Assembly: GCA_022579005.1 (NCBI GenBank)
Contig: MU401464.1
Coordinates: 251,337-315,336, forward strand
DNA length: 64,000 nucleotides
Reading direction: 5' to 3'
Source of the DNA: Poronia punctata
Taxonomy: Eukaryota; Ascomycota; Sordariomycetes; Xylariales; Xylariaceae
The notes below the pieces were generated by a model. It had not been told where the DNA came from. It did not search any database and was given only the letters and a program-made list of their open reading frames with translations. Shown in pieces: positions 35,537-47,021 of the stretch; positions within the stretch are counted from its first letter, which is position 1; each line of letters starts with the position of its first letter. Both the position numbers and the translations under genes were made by a program.

Positions 35537-36371
35537 CAAAGACACACCCCCTTAGTAGACTGGAGAGTTATAAAATTGTGCTCACTAGACGGTGTCATCT
35601 ATGCTACCCTATCTACTTTGCTGCGTGTTCAAACTGCTGATAGATAGGAAAGGGTGGTAGTGAATTAGGAGATATGGTCAATGTTAAATGGCCATCTCCC
35701 TCAATGAAAGTCTTTAATGATTGTTTTGGATCTAGGTGCCCCCTAATGGAAATATGCCTTTTGTAATTGTAATTGCTCTTTACAGACTCCGGGAACAACT
35801 CCTAAGTAAAATAAAATGATATGCTAGGCATCTAGGCTACCGTACTGATTAACCCATTATTCGATGTACGTGTTTTGCGGCTATGTACCCCGACCAGCCC
35901 TGACCCCCGGACGTCCGAGAGTACTACCTACACATATGTAGGAATCCTTGCTCTTGGGTCCAATGGCATCCCAATCTGGGGAACAAGCGGGAAAGATCGG
36001 GTGAAGGTGGGCCACGGAGTCCGGGAAATCCATGCCTAGAAGGGGCAGTTGCGTACCTAGCAGAGGTGGGGAGATTTGGGGAAACGTCAACTCACGACGT
36101 AACCTGGCCCGCACTGCCCGCACTGCCCGCCAAGTACTGTAAAGTACCTAGGTTTAGGTTCCTTACAAGTACGTAACAAAGGAACATGACTAGAAGCTAC
36201 CATATTTCCCGCAGAGGATGCATTGAATGGTTTAATTGGTAAAGGTATGCAGGTAACAGTAAATGGGTCCTTACTTTCCACGAAAATAATCACTTCAAAG
36301 ATTACCTACCTATCCTTCCGTTCAATGACCGGGAATCGAATTCACCGCAGCTCATTCCTGGCTGGCCTGCG
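35537..36371. other. Intergenic region
   Basis: About 830 nt between AP-3 mu and the malonyl transferase gene. It contains a short tandem GCCCGCACT (three copies, 36107-36131) and TAGGTA steps. No gene is supported. Confidence 0.6.
36107..36131. repeat. GCCCGCACT tandem (about 2.8 copies)
   Basis: A perfect nonamer tandem in the upstream region of the malonyl transferase gene, about 240 nt before its start codon. Confidence 0.8.
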
Positions 36372-37745
36372 GTGATGAGTACGCTTGTATCCTCGATCCG
36401 CTGTCGGCCTGTCCGAACAGCCGCCCTTTCCACCAACGTTTCGCCATTGTCATCAGGCGTCTCTGTTTTCCTGTCTCGTGCGACGACGATACGCCGTGGA
36501 GGGGCATCTTACAATGGCCAGCGACACAACTCAACAACCAGCAGTCGGCAGCGGCCGCGCACTGCCATTTTCTTTCCAGGTAATTCGCTCCCGTCTGCAA
36601 TTCTGATATGCTTTGTCCTGTGGCTGACCATAGCTCGTTACCTCTTAGGCCAAGGCGTCCAGAAAGTTGGCATGCTAACACCCTGGCTCGAAGCGTTCCC
36701 GCGCACAGCCACCGAGATTCTCGACGAAATTGATCACCACATGGGCTACAAGCTATCCGAGGTGATAGAAAAGGGGCCTAGCCGGGTATTGACCGAGACG
36801 GCAAACGCGCAACCGGCGATCATGGCCACATCGATCTTCATCCTTCGGATCCTCGAGCGCGAATTCGGGTTCCGCGTTGCGGAAAGGGTGGATGTGTCAC
36901 TGGGTCACTCACTAGGCGAGTTTGCTGCGCTTGTGGCAGCCGGAATCCTCGAGTTCGAGGATGCTCTATACTTGGTGCGCCGTCGTGCCGAAGCGATGGC
37001 GGATGCAACACGACAGGCGCGGGAGAAATACGGTGGGGAATACGGCATGGTGGCTGTGGTGACGGAACCCGAGTATCTCGCCGGATTGATAGACGCCATC
37101 GACGAGTTCGTAGGGTACCAGAGCGCAGGCGCGCGGGGCGAGAGCGCGGAGTCGCGCAAACCCATTGACCAGGTTCTCATCGCAAATATCAACAGCAAGA
37201 ACCAGATTGTGCTCAGCGGCTCGGTACAGAAGATCAAGGAGCTGGTGGCGCACGTGCGGCAGTTCCTCGGCCACGACCCCAGGGCCGTCCGGCTCAATAG
37301 CGACAGTCCGTTCCATAGCCCCATAATGTGGCCGGCTGTGCGCGTTATGCGGGAGCTGCTGTCGAGAAACAGCATGGTGAAAGGCCGAGAGGACAAGGAT
37401 ATTGTCACATTCCCTGGAATCATGCCATGCGTCAGCAATGTCAGCGCCAGGCCGTTCGGAAACGTTTCCGAGGTCAAAGACCTCCTGGCCAGACAATGTC
37501 TCGAGACTGTCAGGTGGTGGGATAGTATTAAATTTCTCGACCAGGAACAGAAGGTACGGAGATGGGTAGGCATCGGTCCTGGCAAAGTGGGCAGAAACCT
37601 TGTGGGAAAAGAGGTCGGGATGCGCGGTATGGACGCCATAAAAGGCGGCGGCGTGTGGGCTATCACGGACCCATTGGAGATTGAAGATGTTCTTAGGGGG
37701 CTTGAAAAGACAGAATCTTTGGTCGAGGAGGACTTCTTGGAGTAA
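36372..37745 (+). CDS. MCT1: Mitochondrial malonyl-CoA:ACP transacylase, 434 aa
   Basis: Two exons are inferred: 36372-36579 and 36649-37745. The 69-nt intron (CCAG|GTAATT ... GCTGAC ... CTCTTAG|GC) is a multiple of three and free of stops, so the unspliced frame is also open. Splicing restores AIFFPGQGVQKVGMLTPW, the standard FabD start. Mct1 loads malonyl groups onto acyl carrier protein for mitochondrial type II fatty acid and lipoate synthesis. Visible are an Arg/Ser-rich targeting leader (1-62), the nucleophile Ser157 in GHSLGE and the catalytic His292 in SPFHSPIM. A C-terminal block GIGPGKVGRNLVGKEV closes the fold. Met1 or Met2 may start. The leader, single-domain form and lack of neighbouring synthase genes favour mitochondrial Mct1 over a secondary-metabolism acyltransferase. 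Confidence 0.94.
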   Translation: MMSTLVSSIRCRPVRTAALSTNVSPLSSGVSVFLSRATTIRRGGASYNGQRHNSTTSSRQRPRTAIFFPGNSLPSAILICFVLWLTIARYLLGQGVQKVGMLTPWLEAFPRTATEILDEIDHHMGYKLSEVIEKGPSRVLTETANAQPAIMATSIFILRILEREFGFRVAERVDVSLGHSLGEFAALVAAGILEFEDALYLVRRRAEAMADATRQAREKYGGEYGMVAVVTEPEYLAGLIDAIDEFVGYQSAGARGESAESRKPIDQVLIANINSKNQIVLSGSVQKIKELVAHVRQFLGHDPRAVRLNSDSPFHSPIMWPAVRVMRELLSRNSMVKGREDKDIVTFPGIMPCVSNVSARPFGNVSEVKDLLARQCLETVRWWDSIKFLDQEQKVRRWVGIGPGKVGRNLVGKEVGMRGMDAIKGGGVWAITDPLEIEDVLRGLEKTESLVEEDFLE

Positions 37746-38371
37746 GGGACTCGTCCCCTCATACTCAAGAATCCATCTTCTTTTGTCCCCTTTGGGCGCC
37801 GGGTAGGTAGCAATGCTGCGCTGTGTTTTTTTCTCTCGCAGCTTGTAACATCACCATCACATTTAATTTCTAGGCGAAGAGCCGTCACGGCTCGGATGGG
37901 TGGTATTTGTCTTATACGTAGCTATTGGTGTTTTATTGGCTATGCAGGCACAGCGGTGATATTCTTTTAAAGCATCTAACTTTGAGGGAGAGCTAGAAAA
38001 TCAACACAAATCAATATCATCATTTTACATTGTTCTCTATATACTCGGTGCGCACACCTTATTAACCTGGGTGGTTGGGTTAGTGACAGCAATTGGAAGC
38101 TCATTCCCTAGATGCACGTACTCGTAGTGAGCGTGTGTTTTGAAGATCTGCAAGGACAACCCTTACGGCGGGCACCTACAGTATTTACGGTTGGGGGTGG
38201 TGGGGCACAGGCAATCCAGTTCCCCCAGTCACCTCCGAATCGAACTCCAACCTTGTCATATTCTAGTCTACGAGCAGACCCCTTGTCTGGACATTTGCAC
38301 CTCCGAGCTTCACCTCCCTTTGTTCCAGTAACCAACGAACTCCTCCGGCAACGAATAAAACACGCCTAGCC
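37746..38371. other. Intergenic region
   Basis: About 625 nt holding the 3' flank of MCT1 and the promoter of the TRAPP-like gene. One exact TACTCGTA lies at 38119. Nothing else is distinct. Confidence 0.6.
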
Positions 38372-39055
38372 ATGGCGAACACAACACCATCAATAGCCTG
38401 TTTGGGCGTCATAGGGCGCAACGTAAGTGCCTAGTCCGTCACATTCCATCCTTTGTATATATTCTTCCCTGCCGCAGCCAGAAGACCCTTTGCTGGAAGA
38501 GAACACGAAGAATATCCCCCCATTGGGACTTATCGGGAACCAAGTAATTAAATTAACTGACCAGCCTCGCAGAATAACCCTCTCCACATAACCATCTTCC
38601 CATCCTACGACAGCACAACGCAGACATTTATCCCCGTACGGACGCCCCTCCAATTCTCCCTCATCCTCTCCGGCACCCTCGACATATTCTCTCGTCCCCC
38701 GTCCAACGTGTTGTTGACGGGGGACTACGGCCTCCTGCACGCTGTCGACGATCGATTAGCGGCCTACGGCTTCGAGACGAATACGGGCGTCAAGTTTGTC
38801 GCTGTCGTCGATATGCGCGGGCGTAAAGGTGGCGGTGCGGGAACAGCAGCAGGCTTGCGCGAGAATGAGCTGAAACCTGTCTTCCGCGCCATGCAGACGG
38901 CCTACGTGCGCTTACTTCAGAACCCCTTTTACGATCCCGACGAGTCCAAGGCCGGACCCGGCGCGCCTACTGCGAAGAGGATTACCAGTCGGAGGTTTGG
39001 GGAGGAGATGAGAAGGATTGGGGAGGCGTGGGCGCCTGGCGTTACGAGTTTATAA
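38372..39055 (+). CDS. TCA17: TRAPP subunit 2-like protein (TRAPPC2L/Tca17), 177 aa
   Basis: Two exons are inferred: 38372-38422 and 38573-39055, with a 150-nt intron (AAC|GTAAGT ... TTAACTGAC ... CTCGCAG|AAT). The join gives IACLGVIGRNNNPLHITIF, the first strand pair of the sedlin-like longin fold. FSLILSGTLDIFSRP, DYGLLHAVDDRLAAYGFETN and TGVKFVAVVDMRG are family hallmarks. TRAPPC2L/Tca17 helps assemble TRAPP II, the exchange factor for Rab11/Ypt31-type GTPases at the late Golgi. A Gly-rich insert (GRKGGGAGTAAG) follows the VVDM strand. The C-terminal helix (AMQTAYVRLLQNPFY) is complete. The alternative, Trs20/sedlin itself, is less likely because of the DRLAAYGFETNTGVKF pattern. Confidence 0.88.
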
Positions 39056-39409
39056 GGGCTCTTGTTAAATCGCGGGGCACGCGCATAGAAACTCGACGTG
39101 TCTTGATAAGGCCCATAGCAAGGGGCGCGTTATGAGCAAAAATCTGCCTTCAAGGGCGGAAAGGGACATATTTATGGTTGTGTCGCGCTTTGATCCCGCA
39201 CAGATCTTGTTGGGGCGAAGACATGATTATGACTTAAGGTGTTTACGGGCATTCGGCACGGTGTCATGGCGTTTTGGTGGTCAAGAGGTGGTTACGGATG
39301 GGCAATATCCTTCACACATATACCTACACACACCACTGTTTGCAATATGCTTGATGAACTCACGTCGCTCGGGTCTCTCCAGCCAAGACTGAGCTGCCCT
39401 CCCTAGGAC
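39056..39409. other. Short convergent intergenic region
   Basis: 354 nt shared by the 3' ends of the TRAPP-like and AFG1-like genes. No feature is recognised. Confidence 0.6.
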
Positions 39410-41446
39410 CTAGTCTTCCTGGGCCACGGAGTCCTTCAGAGCCTTAATACGCAGCCTCTGCAAGCCCACAGGCTCGTCGAGCTCAACCGAAGGCCCCATG
39501 GTGACGTCCCCTGGCGTCTTCTCATTCGGCGACCATGGTTTGGGACGCGACGCCGGCGCCCCTTCCCAGTGCCGCGCCTCAATCGGTAGCGGCTGCCACC
39601 AATCGCCTTGTCGGGCGTGCCATCTTTCGCCGCACATTTCCCACAGCCGACTAGCCGCGCGCTTATAAGCAAAGCGTTCGTCCTCGCCTGTAAATGCACC
39701 CGTGTTGCTAAAGTCGATTTTGGACTTCTTGGGATCGATGTCAAAGTCTGAGTCTTGATCCGGGTCGTAGTCGGTGTTCTTTGAATCCGTGTACGAAGAT
39801 ATGTTAGGCCGGAAGGGAGACATCTGATCTTGGTACGCCTCGGCTATCGTCTCGGAGTGGATCGCGTCCGCGTCTAATATCTGCTCCGGTTCTTGAGGTG
39901 AGGCCGAATTTTGGCTTGTGGATATGACTGGCTGGGCGTCAGGAAAGAAAAGGTCGTCGGGGCCGACGGCCGCTCTAATAATCAGTTTGCAGCGCGCCTC
40001 GTAGAGGGCATCTAATAGAGTTATGAGCCGCCTGGCTTCATTTTTCTTCAGTAACACGAGTACCGGTATGTTGTCGATGATAAACGTGTGGTATGTGCTA
40101 GCCATTGTTATGTAATCGGCGGGGCCAAAGGAGGCCACGAGGTCCTCGAAATCCCAAAGCACAACACCGTCACGTTGCTGGGGTATAGTGATTGTCCGTC
40201 CATACACTGTGAGGGTCGCAGATTTCCAGTGTGTACCTTCGGAGGATTGGGCGAGGCGATGCTTACTTAGGGCCTCTTGCCATAGCTGATCGTGGTTTGG
40301 ATCATGAAAATAATACTCCTTGGGCCTCGTGGCGGGCTTGGCAGGCCCTACGTCTACCCCTGAGACCGAATGACTCTGCCCCGTCACTATTTGAGTGTCA
40401 GGCAGGGCAGTTTTCAGCACGTCTCCACGAACTTGGCCAGATAGATCATCGCAGTCTCTTCTTCTCCAATCCTGGGCACCTTCCATTTGCCAGAATTCAC
40501 ACCGGGCTTTCAGTACTTCTAGAAACGATGCAAAGTCGCTAGAAGAGCCAAATAGATCGCCTTTGCCTTTAGTTCTGCCCAGCCCTAGAGCCCAGCCGAT
40601 TAAGCCCCCTGTAGAAGGGGCTACATACTCAAACCCGGTAACTTTTTCAAGTTCTTCGGGCATGCGGTTGGACGAAGCAACGAGGACACCGCCCAGCCGA
40701 AAAAATGTCGTAAAGAGATTACTAAGAATCTTGCTCGCTGCTCTATCTGGCAGCTGAAACTCGTCCAAGAAAAGAATCGGGGATTTTTCCGCCAATTCTT
40801 TCGCCAACCACAGCAACGAGTACTGCTGTTGATCCTCGTTTGTTGCCAAGCCCCCGGAGTGTTCTTTCCTATACCGCTCGAGCTGGGATATGGTGTATAA
40901 CATGAAAGTATTGAAATGCCAGCGCCGCTTCCGTCCCGTAGGCAAGCCGTCGGCCAGGAGGTCGAGCAACATGGACTTTCCCGTGCCCACTTCGCCGGAC
41001 AAGAAAAGCCCCCGTGGCGAATCGATATGGATGGCCTCTTCATGACTATTAAGCACTCTTATCAGCGCGAGCTTGTCCGTGCCGGTCCCGCCCTGTGTTG
41101 TCCTGGCGAAAAAGCGGGCGAAAAGGGGGTTGCGCCGTATCGGATGAGACTCTGTCGCTAATGCCAAATCATGGGAACCGTCGCTCTCCCTTTCTGAAGA
41201 CTGGTTTAAGACGTTGGAGATGGCTTTCAGCCTCGCGCTATATTCTACCGCGGGGCTATAGTCTTTCAGTCGTCGATAGACCTTTTGCAGATGTATTGCT
41301 AGACGATGTTGTGCCGGATCTGGGGAACAGAAACCGGTTGCTACTAATGATTGGTATTTCACAAGCGGGTCCGTGATGGTGACTGAACTCATACATCGCT
41401 TCATCTTGTTCTGATACCCGCGTCGCCGCAACTGGCTCGGTATCAA
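39410..41446 (-). CDS. AFG1: AFG1-like mitochondrial AAA-type ATPase, 678 aa
   Basis: Single exon. AFG1/LACE1 proteins are mitochondrial inner-membrane-associated P-loop ATPases that promote turnover of unassembled cytochrome oxidase subunits. The sequence shows a basic N-terminus (MIPSQLRRRGYQNKMKRCMS), family start DPLVKYQSLVATG, Walker A GEVGTGKS (151-158), Walker B ILFLDE (224-229) and the sensor-like VLVASSNRMPEEL. The motif GLFLSGEVGTGKSMLLDLL and the ending AASRLWEMCGERWHARQGDW match the family. The protein is longer than yeast Afg1 (about 500 aa), with inserts after the EFQ block and an acidic, disordered segment near residue 560. It is divergent from NUP133 across 1.24 kb. An exact TACGAGTA octamer sits 5 nt upstream of the start codon (41451-41458). 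Confidence 0.93.
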   Translation of the reverse strand: MIPSQLRRRGYQNKMKRCMSSVTITDPLVKYQSLVATGFCSPDPAQHRLAIHLQKVYRRLKDYSPAVEYSARLKAISNVLNQSSERESDGSHDLALATESHPIRRNPLFARFFARTTQGGTGTDKLALIRVLNSHEEAIHIDSPRGLFLSGEVGTGKSMLLDLLADGLPTGRKRRWHFNTFMLYTISQLERYRKEHSGGLATNEDQQQYSLLWLAKELAEKSPILFLDEFQLPDRAASKILSNLFTTFFRLGGVLVASSNRMPEELEKVTGFEYVAPSTGGLIGWALGLGRTKGKGDLFGSSSDFASFLEVLKARCEFWQMEGAQDWRRRDCDDLSGQVRGDVLKTALPDTQIVTGQSHSVSGVDVGPAKPATRPKEYYFHDPNHDQLWQEALSKHRLAQSSEGTHWKSATLTVYGRTITIPQQRDGVVLWDFEDLVASFGPADYITMASTYHTFIIDNIPVLVLLKKNEARRLITLLDALYEARCKLIIRAAVGPDDLFFPDAQPVISTSQNSASPQEPEQILDADAIHSETIAEAYQDQMSPFRPNISSYTDSKNTDYDPDQDSDFDIDPKKSKIDFSNTGAFTGEDERFAYKRAASRLWEMCGERWHARQGDWWQPLPIEARHWEGAPASRPKPWSPNEKTPGDVTMGPSVELDEPVGLQRLRIKALKDSVAQED

Positions 41447-42683
41447 AATATACGAGTAGCGTTGAGCTCTCGGTAGTAAATATGTGATGTGAATTTGTAG
41501 GATAAAAGTTTATTCAAACATCTCATGTCATTTCTCAAGATAGATACTCGGGTTTGGCTGTCTCAGTCCAAAAAATTGGATTGTAGCCTTAAATATGTGA
41601 TGAAAGTGAGGAACAAAGAATACGGATCCTCATGTTGAACCAGAACTACGATCCACTACCTAAGGTAGGTATTCAATGCCTCGGAACATCCCTTCAACCT
41701 GTTTTACTAAGCGAACACTTGCGTAATAGGTGGTAAGTTGTTTATAGATACATTCTTTATAGTGAAAACATAATCGTGGCAAGACAGTTGTTTATTCATT
41801 GGCCTTTTGATGGTCAAGCTACATTTGGGCAGCTGTCTCCTGCGTACTGGTATATGACGTTTCGTCCCATACATGTGCCAGCACACAAATACTTACCTTA
41901 GTCATTGCAGATAGTGAATTAGAGGTCCCGTACACGTAAATAGGGGCTAGGTCACCTACAAGATGGTAGCACTGCCAGACCCTTGCATCACAAGTTGCGG
42001 CTTCCCATGACCCCACAACACCTTTCCCCGGATAGCTAACCGGAGCTTTTAATTTCGCAACAAAGTCTTCATTTTGATTGGAAGCTTCTAACAAACTTGA
42101 ATCTTTATGACTTCAAGTGGACTAGTATATCTTGGCAACACCCTTCACAATCCAAAGCCGTTGTTATGTGGTCCGTGCCCGCAGAGCTGTCTCCCCATCC
42201 CCATCAGCCTTGGCTTTGCTAGGGGTAGTAAGATCTTTTTTGTACGCTACCAGGCAGACGTGCACCCGTACTAAGCCAATTCTAGGTAGAGGTTGTGTGT
42301 TGTACGTGTATTTTTTTCCATGCAAGTTGACAAGATCCAATCAATGGGAGCCAGTTGGACGGCCTCGTCATTCTTTCCCATTCTTCCCTGAATCATTGTA
42401 TTGTCTTCAATCCATCATCTTCCCTTCCCTTCCCGACCATCTGGGTGTAGAATATCCGCATCGTCACCATGCTTAGACCTTGTTTACAAACATCAACACA
42501 TCGATAATCCCACAATTTTCGCCCGACCCATCATCTACGCGCCCCTTGCGTCAAACTTCGCCCTGTTTTAACAACTACAGCCTGTCTACTCCCTCTTAAT
42601 TAATCTCTGCATCCGACTTCTACACCGGACTTGCAAATCGCGCCTTCCATCGATAAACAAACGACATATTTCCGAAGATCATC
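41447..42683. other. Divergent promoter region, AFG1-like / NUP133
   Basis: 1.24 kb without a supportable gene. It is pyrimidine-rich towards NUP133 (42370-42440). One TACGAGTA octamer lies at its left edge. Confidence 0.55.
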
Positions 42684-45600
42684 ATGTTCGCGCCGGCGCC
42701 GGCAAACGGTAGCCAAAATGGCCCTGCGACCTCGATGGCGACTCGGAGTCGGCGTCGTCAGCGCCCGCTCAGTTCAGATAATTCTCTCCAGCAACCAAAA
42801 TCTAAGCGACTCAGGTCCGATCGGCCGCAGGTTACAGAACAGACCTTTGTCGAGCCCGCCACTGCTCCCGAGACGTTTGAGGTCAAGGCTGCACAGCCTG
42901 TAGCCGAGATCAAACAAGACGGCGTAGATCGGCCTATGGCCGTACCGCGACGCGAATTGAGCGTGCGATCCAAGAAGAGCAGGCCAGGCGACCGCCTCCA
43001 CAAAGGTGATGGTAGCATATTATTAGTAAGTTATTATGTTGTTAACTTAATCTATTGCCATGGTATTGTCTGCTAACGCGTGTTCCTAGTCTACGAATAC
43101 TGGATTTGATGTGAAGAAGCTACCAGCTCTTCCGGACGGGTTAAAGCTTGATGCGGCGAGTAAGTGACCTCTCTTTTAATATTTTAATCCGCTTGCTAAC
43201 TACTGGGATTTTTTTCTTTAGGTCGTCAGCATGGATACGTCAATAGTACAACTGGTGCTGCTCTCAGTATCTCCCACACACATGCTGTCGTGTGGCCGTA
43301 TGCAGCAGTGTTGGCGTCACCCGAAGCATTTACCTTTACACTCCCCTACCCATCTAAGCACTCAACGGATCCTTTACCTCTCGGATCGCTGGTGTCCCCG
43401 TCGGCATCCTCCACCGAACCCGGTCTCGTCATAGTAATGCCTACGACTGGTAAGATCACCTACTGGGAGTCGATAGCGAGTGCAACCACCCTAGACTTTA
43501 TTCGACAACGACGAACAGGTCTCGAAGACTCCATACCCGGAATGTACTCTGGCGAACGTGTCCTGGAGCTCGTCAACCTGGAAGCGGCTGCAGGCTTTGT
43601 TCTGGCCTTCACTAGTGGTCGAATTGCCTATATGAGCGTGCGGGATGCACAAGGGCGCCCTAAAATCTCCGTTCAGTTCTTGCGCACCAGCCTTGGTCCA
43701 TCAAATAGTGGCATATTCGGCAGCATACGGAATGTTCTGTCTCATTCGTCACCACAGGGTGATATAGCGGCGGTACGGGCTGACCGATCCTCCAAGCAGG
43801 GCGAGTGCACTGTGGTCGCTGCAACTTCAAAAGGACGTATCAGCTCCTGGCGGATACACCGCGGTGGCCATCACGATGTACTTGCTGAGCTAGACGCCCG
43901 GAGTTCCCTTGTTGAAGCAGTTCAAAATGCAGACCCAACGAGTAGGGAACTCGCGACTGATTCCTTCAAGATCGTTGATTTTTGCTTCGTGCCGAAAGGG
44001 ATGTCCTCCAAATACACTGACATGAGCCAACTACGGGCATCCCCGGCAGTCGAGAACGAGCAACACATATTGCTTCTAACTTCGCTTGATTACAAAGACA
44101 CTTGCCGGTATAATCTAGTCGAGGTGGTGATCTCGAACGATCCCCAATCGGAGGCGCAAGTAGAGGTCGGTATGGTCCGTACAATATCAAGTTTTTCTAC
44201 ACCACCGAATCCGCACGCGCTCGCGAGACCGCGATTATACCTGCCCAAGCCCGCCGTGATTGCCTTCCTCGTCTTCGACCATGCCACCGTAGTCGCTTCG
44301 ATTGCGCAACCCCCCGAGTCGCCCGATTCGCAAATCATGCAAGACAACCACACCCTACCGGCTGCATTCGAGGATGTCGTTGGCATATCCGACGACTCCG
44401 ATCTTGAAATCATCGGCTCCGGCCTCGAAGAACCCCAGATCAATGATCTTGACGACGATGTACGGCCTGTGCGCATCAAGACCAAAAACCCAACGGTGGT
44501 TTTGCTTGTCCGAGGAGCCGGTACTATGCGTGTCGCGGTTTACGACTACCCCCGTTTTGCGAGCACGTCGCCGCCTAAGATCACGGCAAAAACAAAGCTG
44601 GAACAGGCCGTCTTTTTCGGGACCAAAGAAGATAACCCTCTCAGATTCGACCTACAGCACAACATCCGTTTCACTAATGAGGAGTACGGAAAGGCGGCCT
44701 TGGAACTGAGCGAGCAAATCCTTACTTCTAGTGGACCACACCTATCTTCGCTAGCGCCCAAATTAGAGAACAACATCAAGGAACGTGTGGACTATCTAGG
44801 CAAGATGATGGCGCATATGAAGAAGATTGGTGTTGATTTGGACCGCAAAACGAAATGGCAACTTCTCTGGGACGCCGAGAAGATGCAGGTCGCAAGCACT
44901 TTATGGCGCAAGCACGAGTTGTTTTTGCGTATGCCACATACCGAGTCGAAGAACATCGTCGCAGAGACGGTCGAGTTTATCCGCTCCGAAGAAAGATCCA
45001 AACCCGACCCGTCAAAGGGAGAGACGGATCAACTAAGGCACTGGTTTGTACATGACGTGCACCGAATGGAACTCTTCATCGCCTGGGCATACGAGGTCAT
45101 CAAATACCATTCCAGAGCCAAGCTCGACATGGTGTCCTTGACACGGCTAGTCTACGAGGCCTCGGAAGTTTACAATAGCACTATCCGAGCCGCATTTTCC
45201 TTTAGAGAGTCACACCTCGAGCTCTACGGGCTTGCCGACGAGAAGCTGGATCATGGAATCCTGGAAGGGAGTTACGCGGGCCTCCCCATGCCCTGGACGG
45301 CCAATAGGTTTATCGTGAACAACATGAAGCGCCAAGTCGAACTAGATACCCAATGGCTCAAAGACGACGTAGCATCATTGACGGCTGAACAAATCGAGCT
45401 CAACGAGAAAACGCGGCAAATTTTGCCGGAAATGACAGCCATTTACCTGTCTACACTTCAAGAGTTGACGAGATGGGATCTTGCGAGCGGAGAGTCCAGA
45501 CTAGTCGAAGAAGGGCAAAGGTTTCAGGAGGTTTACGAACAAGATCGTCATGATAAAGTTGTTCTCCTTTACCAGTCCGAGAACTGGGAGGCTGCCATCA

Positions 45601-47021
45601 AGCTGGCCGAGATCCATCGGTCTCTGCCCGCATTGGCCGAGGTCCTCACTCGCCGAATCGACAGCTTCCGCGACGCGGTATCTGCTCCCGGCCTGAGCCC
45701 GGGACAAATCGCGGCCATTGAAGCCAAAATGACGGAGAAGGAAGATAAGGTCCGCGAATGCTTCGCCACTTATGGGGAGGAATTTGCATTCCCTTTCTAT
45801 CAGTATCTCTTCGAGACCTATGGCGTAGACGCCCTCCTCGAGTACGACGGTGACAAGACGTACAAAACGATGTATTTGCGGACGAAGCCAGAGTTGGCCA
45901 AGATCTCGTGGATTAACGATATCGTCGGCGAGGAAGACATCGATCATGCTGCCAACACACTGCTGGATCTGGGGCTTGCCCGAGAACAACAGATCTGGAA
46001 CAAAAAGATCGAGCTCAGCCTTGGAAAGCTTGCCCGGATGGCCGAGTCATCACGGCCCTCTAGCAAGGCGTCGATGTCTGTTCAGGAGGTGGTCGTCAAC
46101 GGGGTCACAGAGGACGCGCGGGTCAACGCGATCGACAAAGAGCTGGCTGTGATCAACATCCAAAACGAGTTTTACGACACCCAGATCCGGCCGCTGATCA
46201 GCGTGGCCTTGGACGAGACCGAGGAACTCGGGCTCGTCAAAGAAGCCTTCACTCTCCGACACCCGAAAAGGTACAAGATTGTGCATCAGATATTTGAGGA
46301 TGGGATGAAGCGGCTCCTCAAGCATGAAGCTCTCGATCCGTTAACCTTGATCGACCTCCTCACTCTGGTTACTCTCCCGGCCGAGACGAGAGACGGCGTG
46401 GTGGATCAGTTCTTCCTTGCGCTCAAGGTTGCAAGCAATGGCCTCCACGACGCCGAACGGGTTCAAGCAGAGCGACTTATCTGGCGAAGATGCTTTTTAC
46501 GAGAGGACTGGACGGCGATCAATGAGACTACATCCAAAGACGATGCGACTACTCTGGACGTGCTTGGTGTCACCGACCTATTCCAGATCTACTGTACATT
46601 ATACGCCAATGGTAAGAAGATGACGGTCAAGAATGCTTATCCGTCACGCAGCATGGCTAACGCGGAAGCAGAGCAAGGCAAGCAAGAGAAGACGGAGTTT
46701 CGGCGATTGATGCCCTCGGCAGTGCTCGGAGTCTATACGGAGACGCTCGACCGCCGATTCACAAACATGGAGAAGGGATATCGCGAAAAGGTAGTGGAAG
46801 CCATGCGATGGGAAGATGCGCTTCTTCGCAAGTTCATGGAGAAGCATAGGCTAGCAGAGTGGGCCAAGGAGACGCAAAAACTGGCGGAACAGGCGGTGGA
46901 TGAGCAGTTTGACAACGCGACCGAAAACGGATCGGTGACCAGTCTTGTAAAGTCACTGCCTCTCAAGAGAGCGCGGGCTAAATTGCTCGAGGGCCCAAGT
47001 GGACGGAACGGGACACATTAG
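42684..47021 (+). CDS. NUP133: Nuclear pore protein Nup133, 1403 aa
   Basis: Three exons are inferred: 42684-43025, 43090-43159 and 43222-47021. Introns are 64 nt (TTA|GTAAGT ... TTCCTAG) and 62 nt (GCGA|GTAAGT ... TCTTTAG). Nup133 is a scaffold nucleoporin of the Y (Nup84/Nup107-160) complex. The N-terminal 115 residues are disordered and basic (RSRRRQR, KSKRLRSDR). A beta-propeller follows (about 130-550), with blade-like segments HTHAVVWPYAA, GLVIVMPTTGKITYWESI and TVVAATSKGRISSWRIHRGG, then a long alpha-helical stack to the C-terminus. The second half includes WEAAIKLAEIHRSLPALAEV and PFYQYLFETYGVDALLEYDG. Length is typical for fungal Nup133. The 70-nt middle exon is easily missed. An acidic SDDSDLEIIGSGLEE loop lies within the propeller. 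Confidence 0.93.

Noticed and set aside
36905..37888. 327-aa open frame on the minus strand over the MCT1 gene
   Set aside because: It lies antisense to a well-supported enzyme, its translation is Ser/Arg/Pro-rich with no family features, and GC-rich codon periodicity readily produces such shadows.
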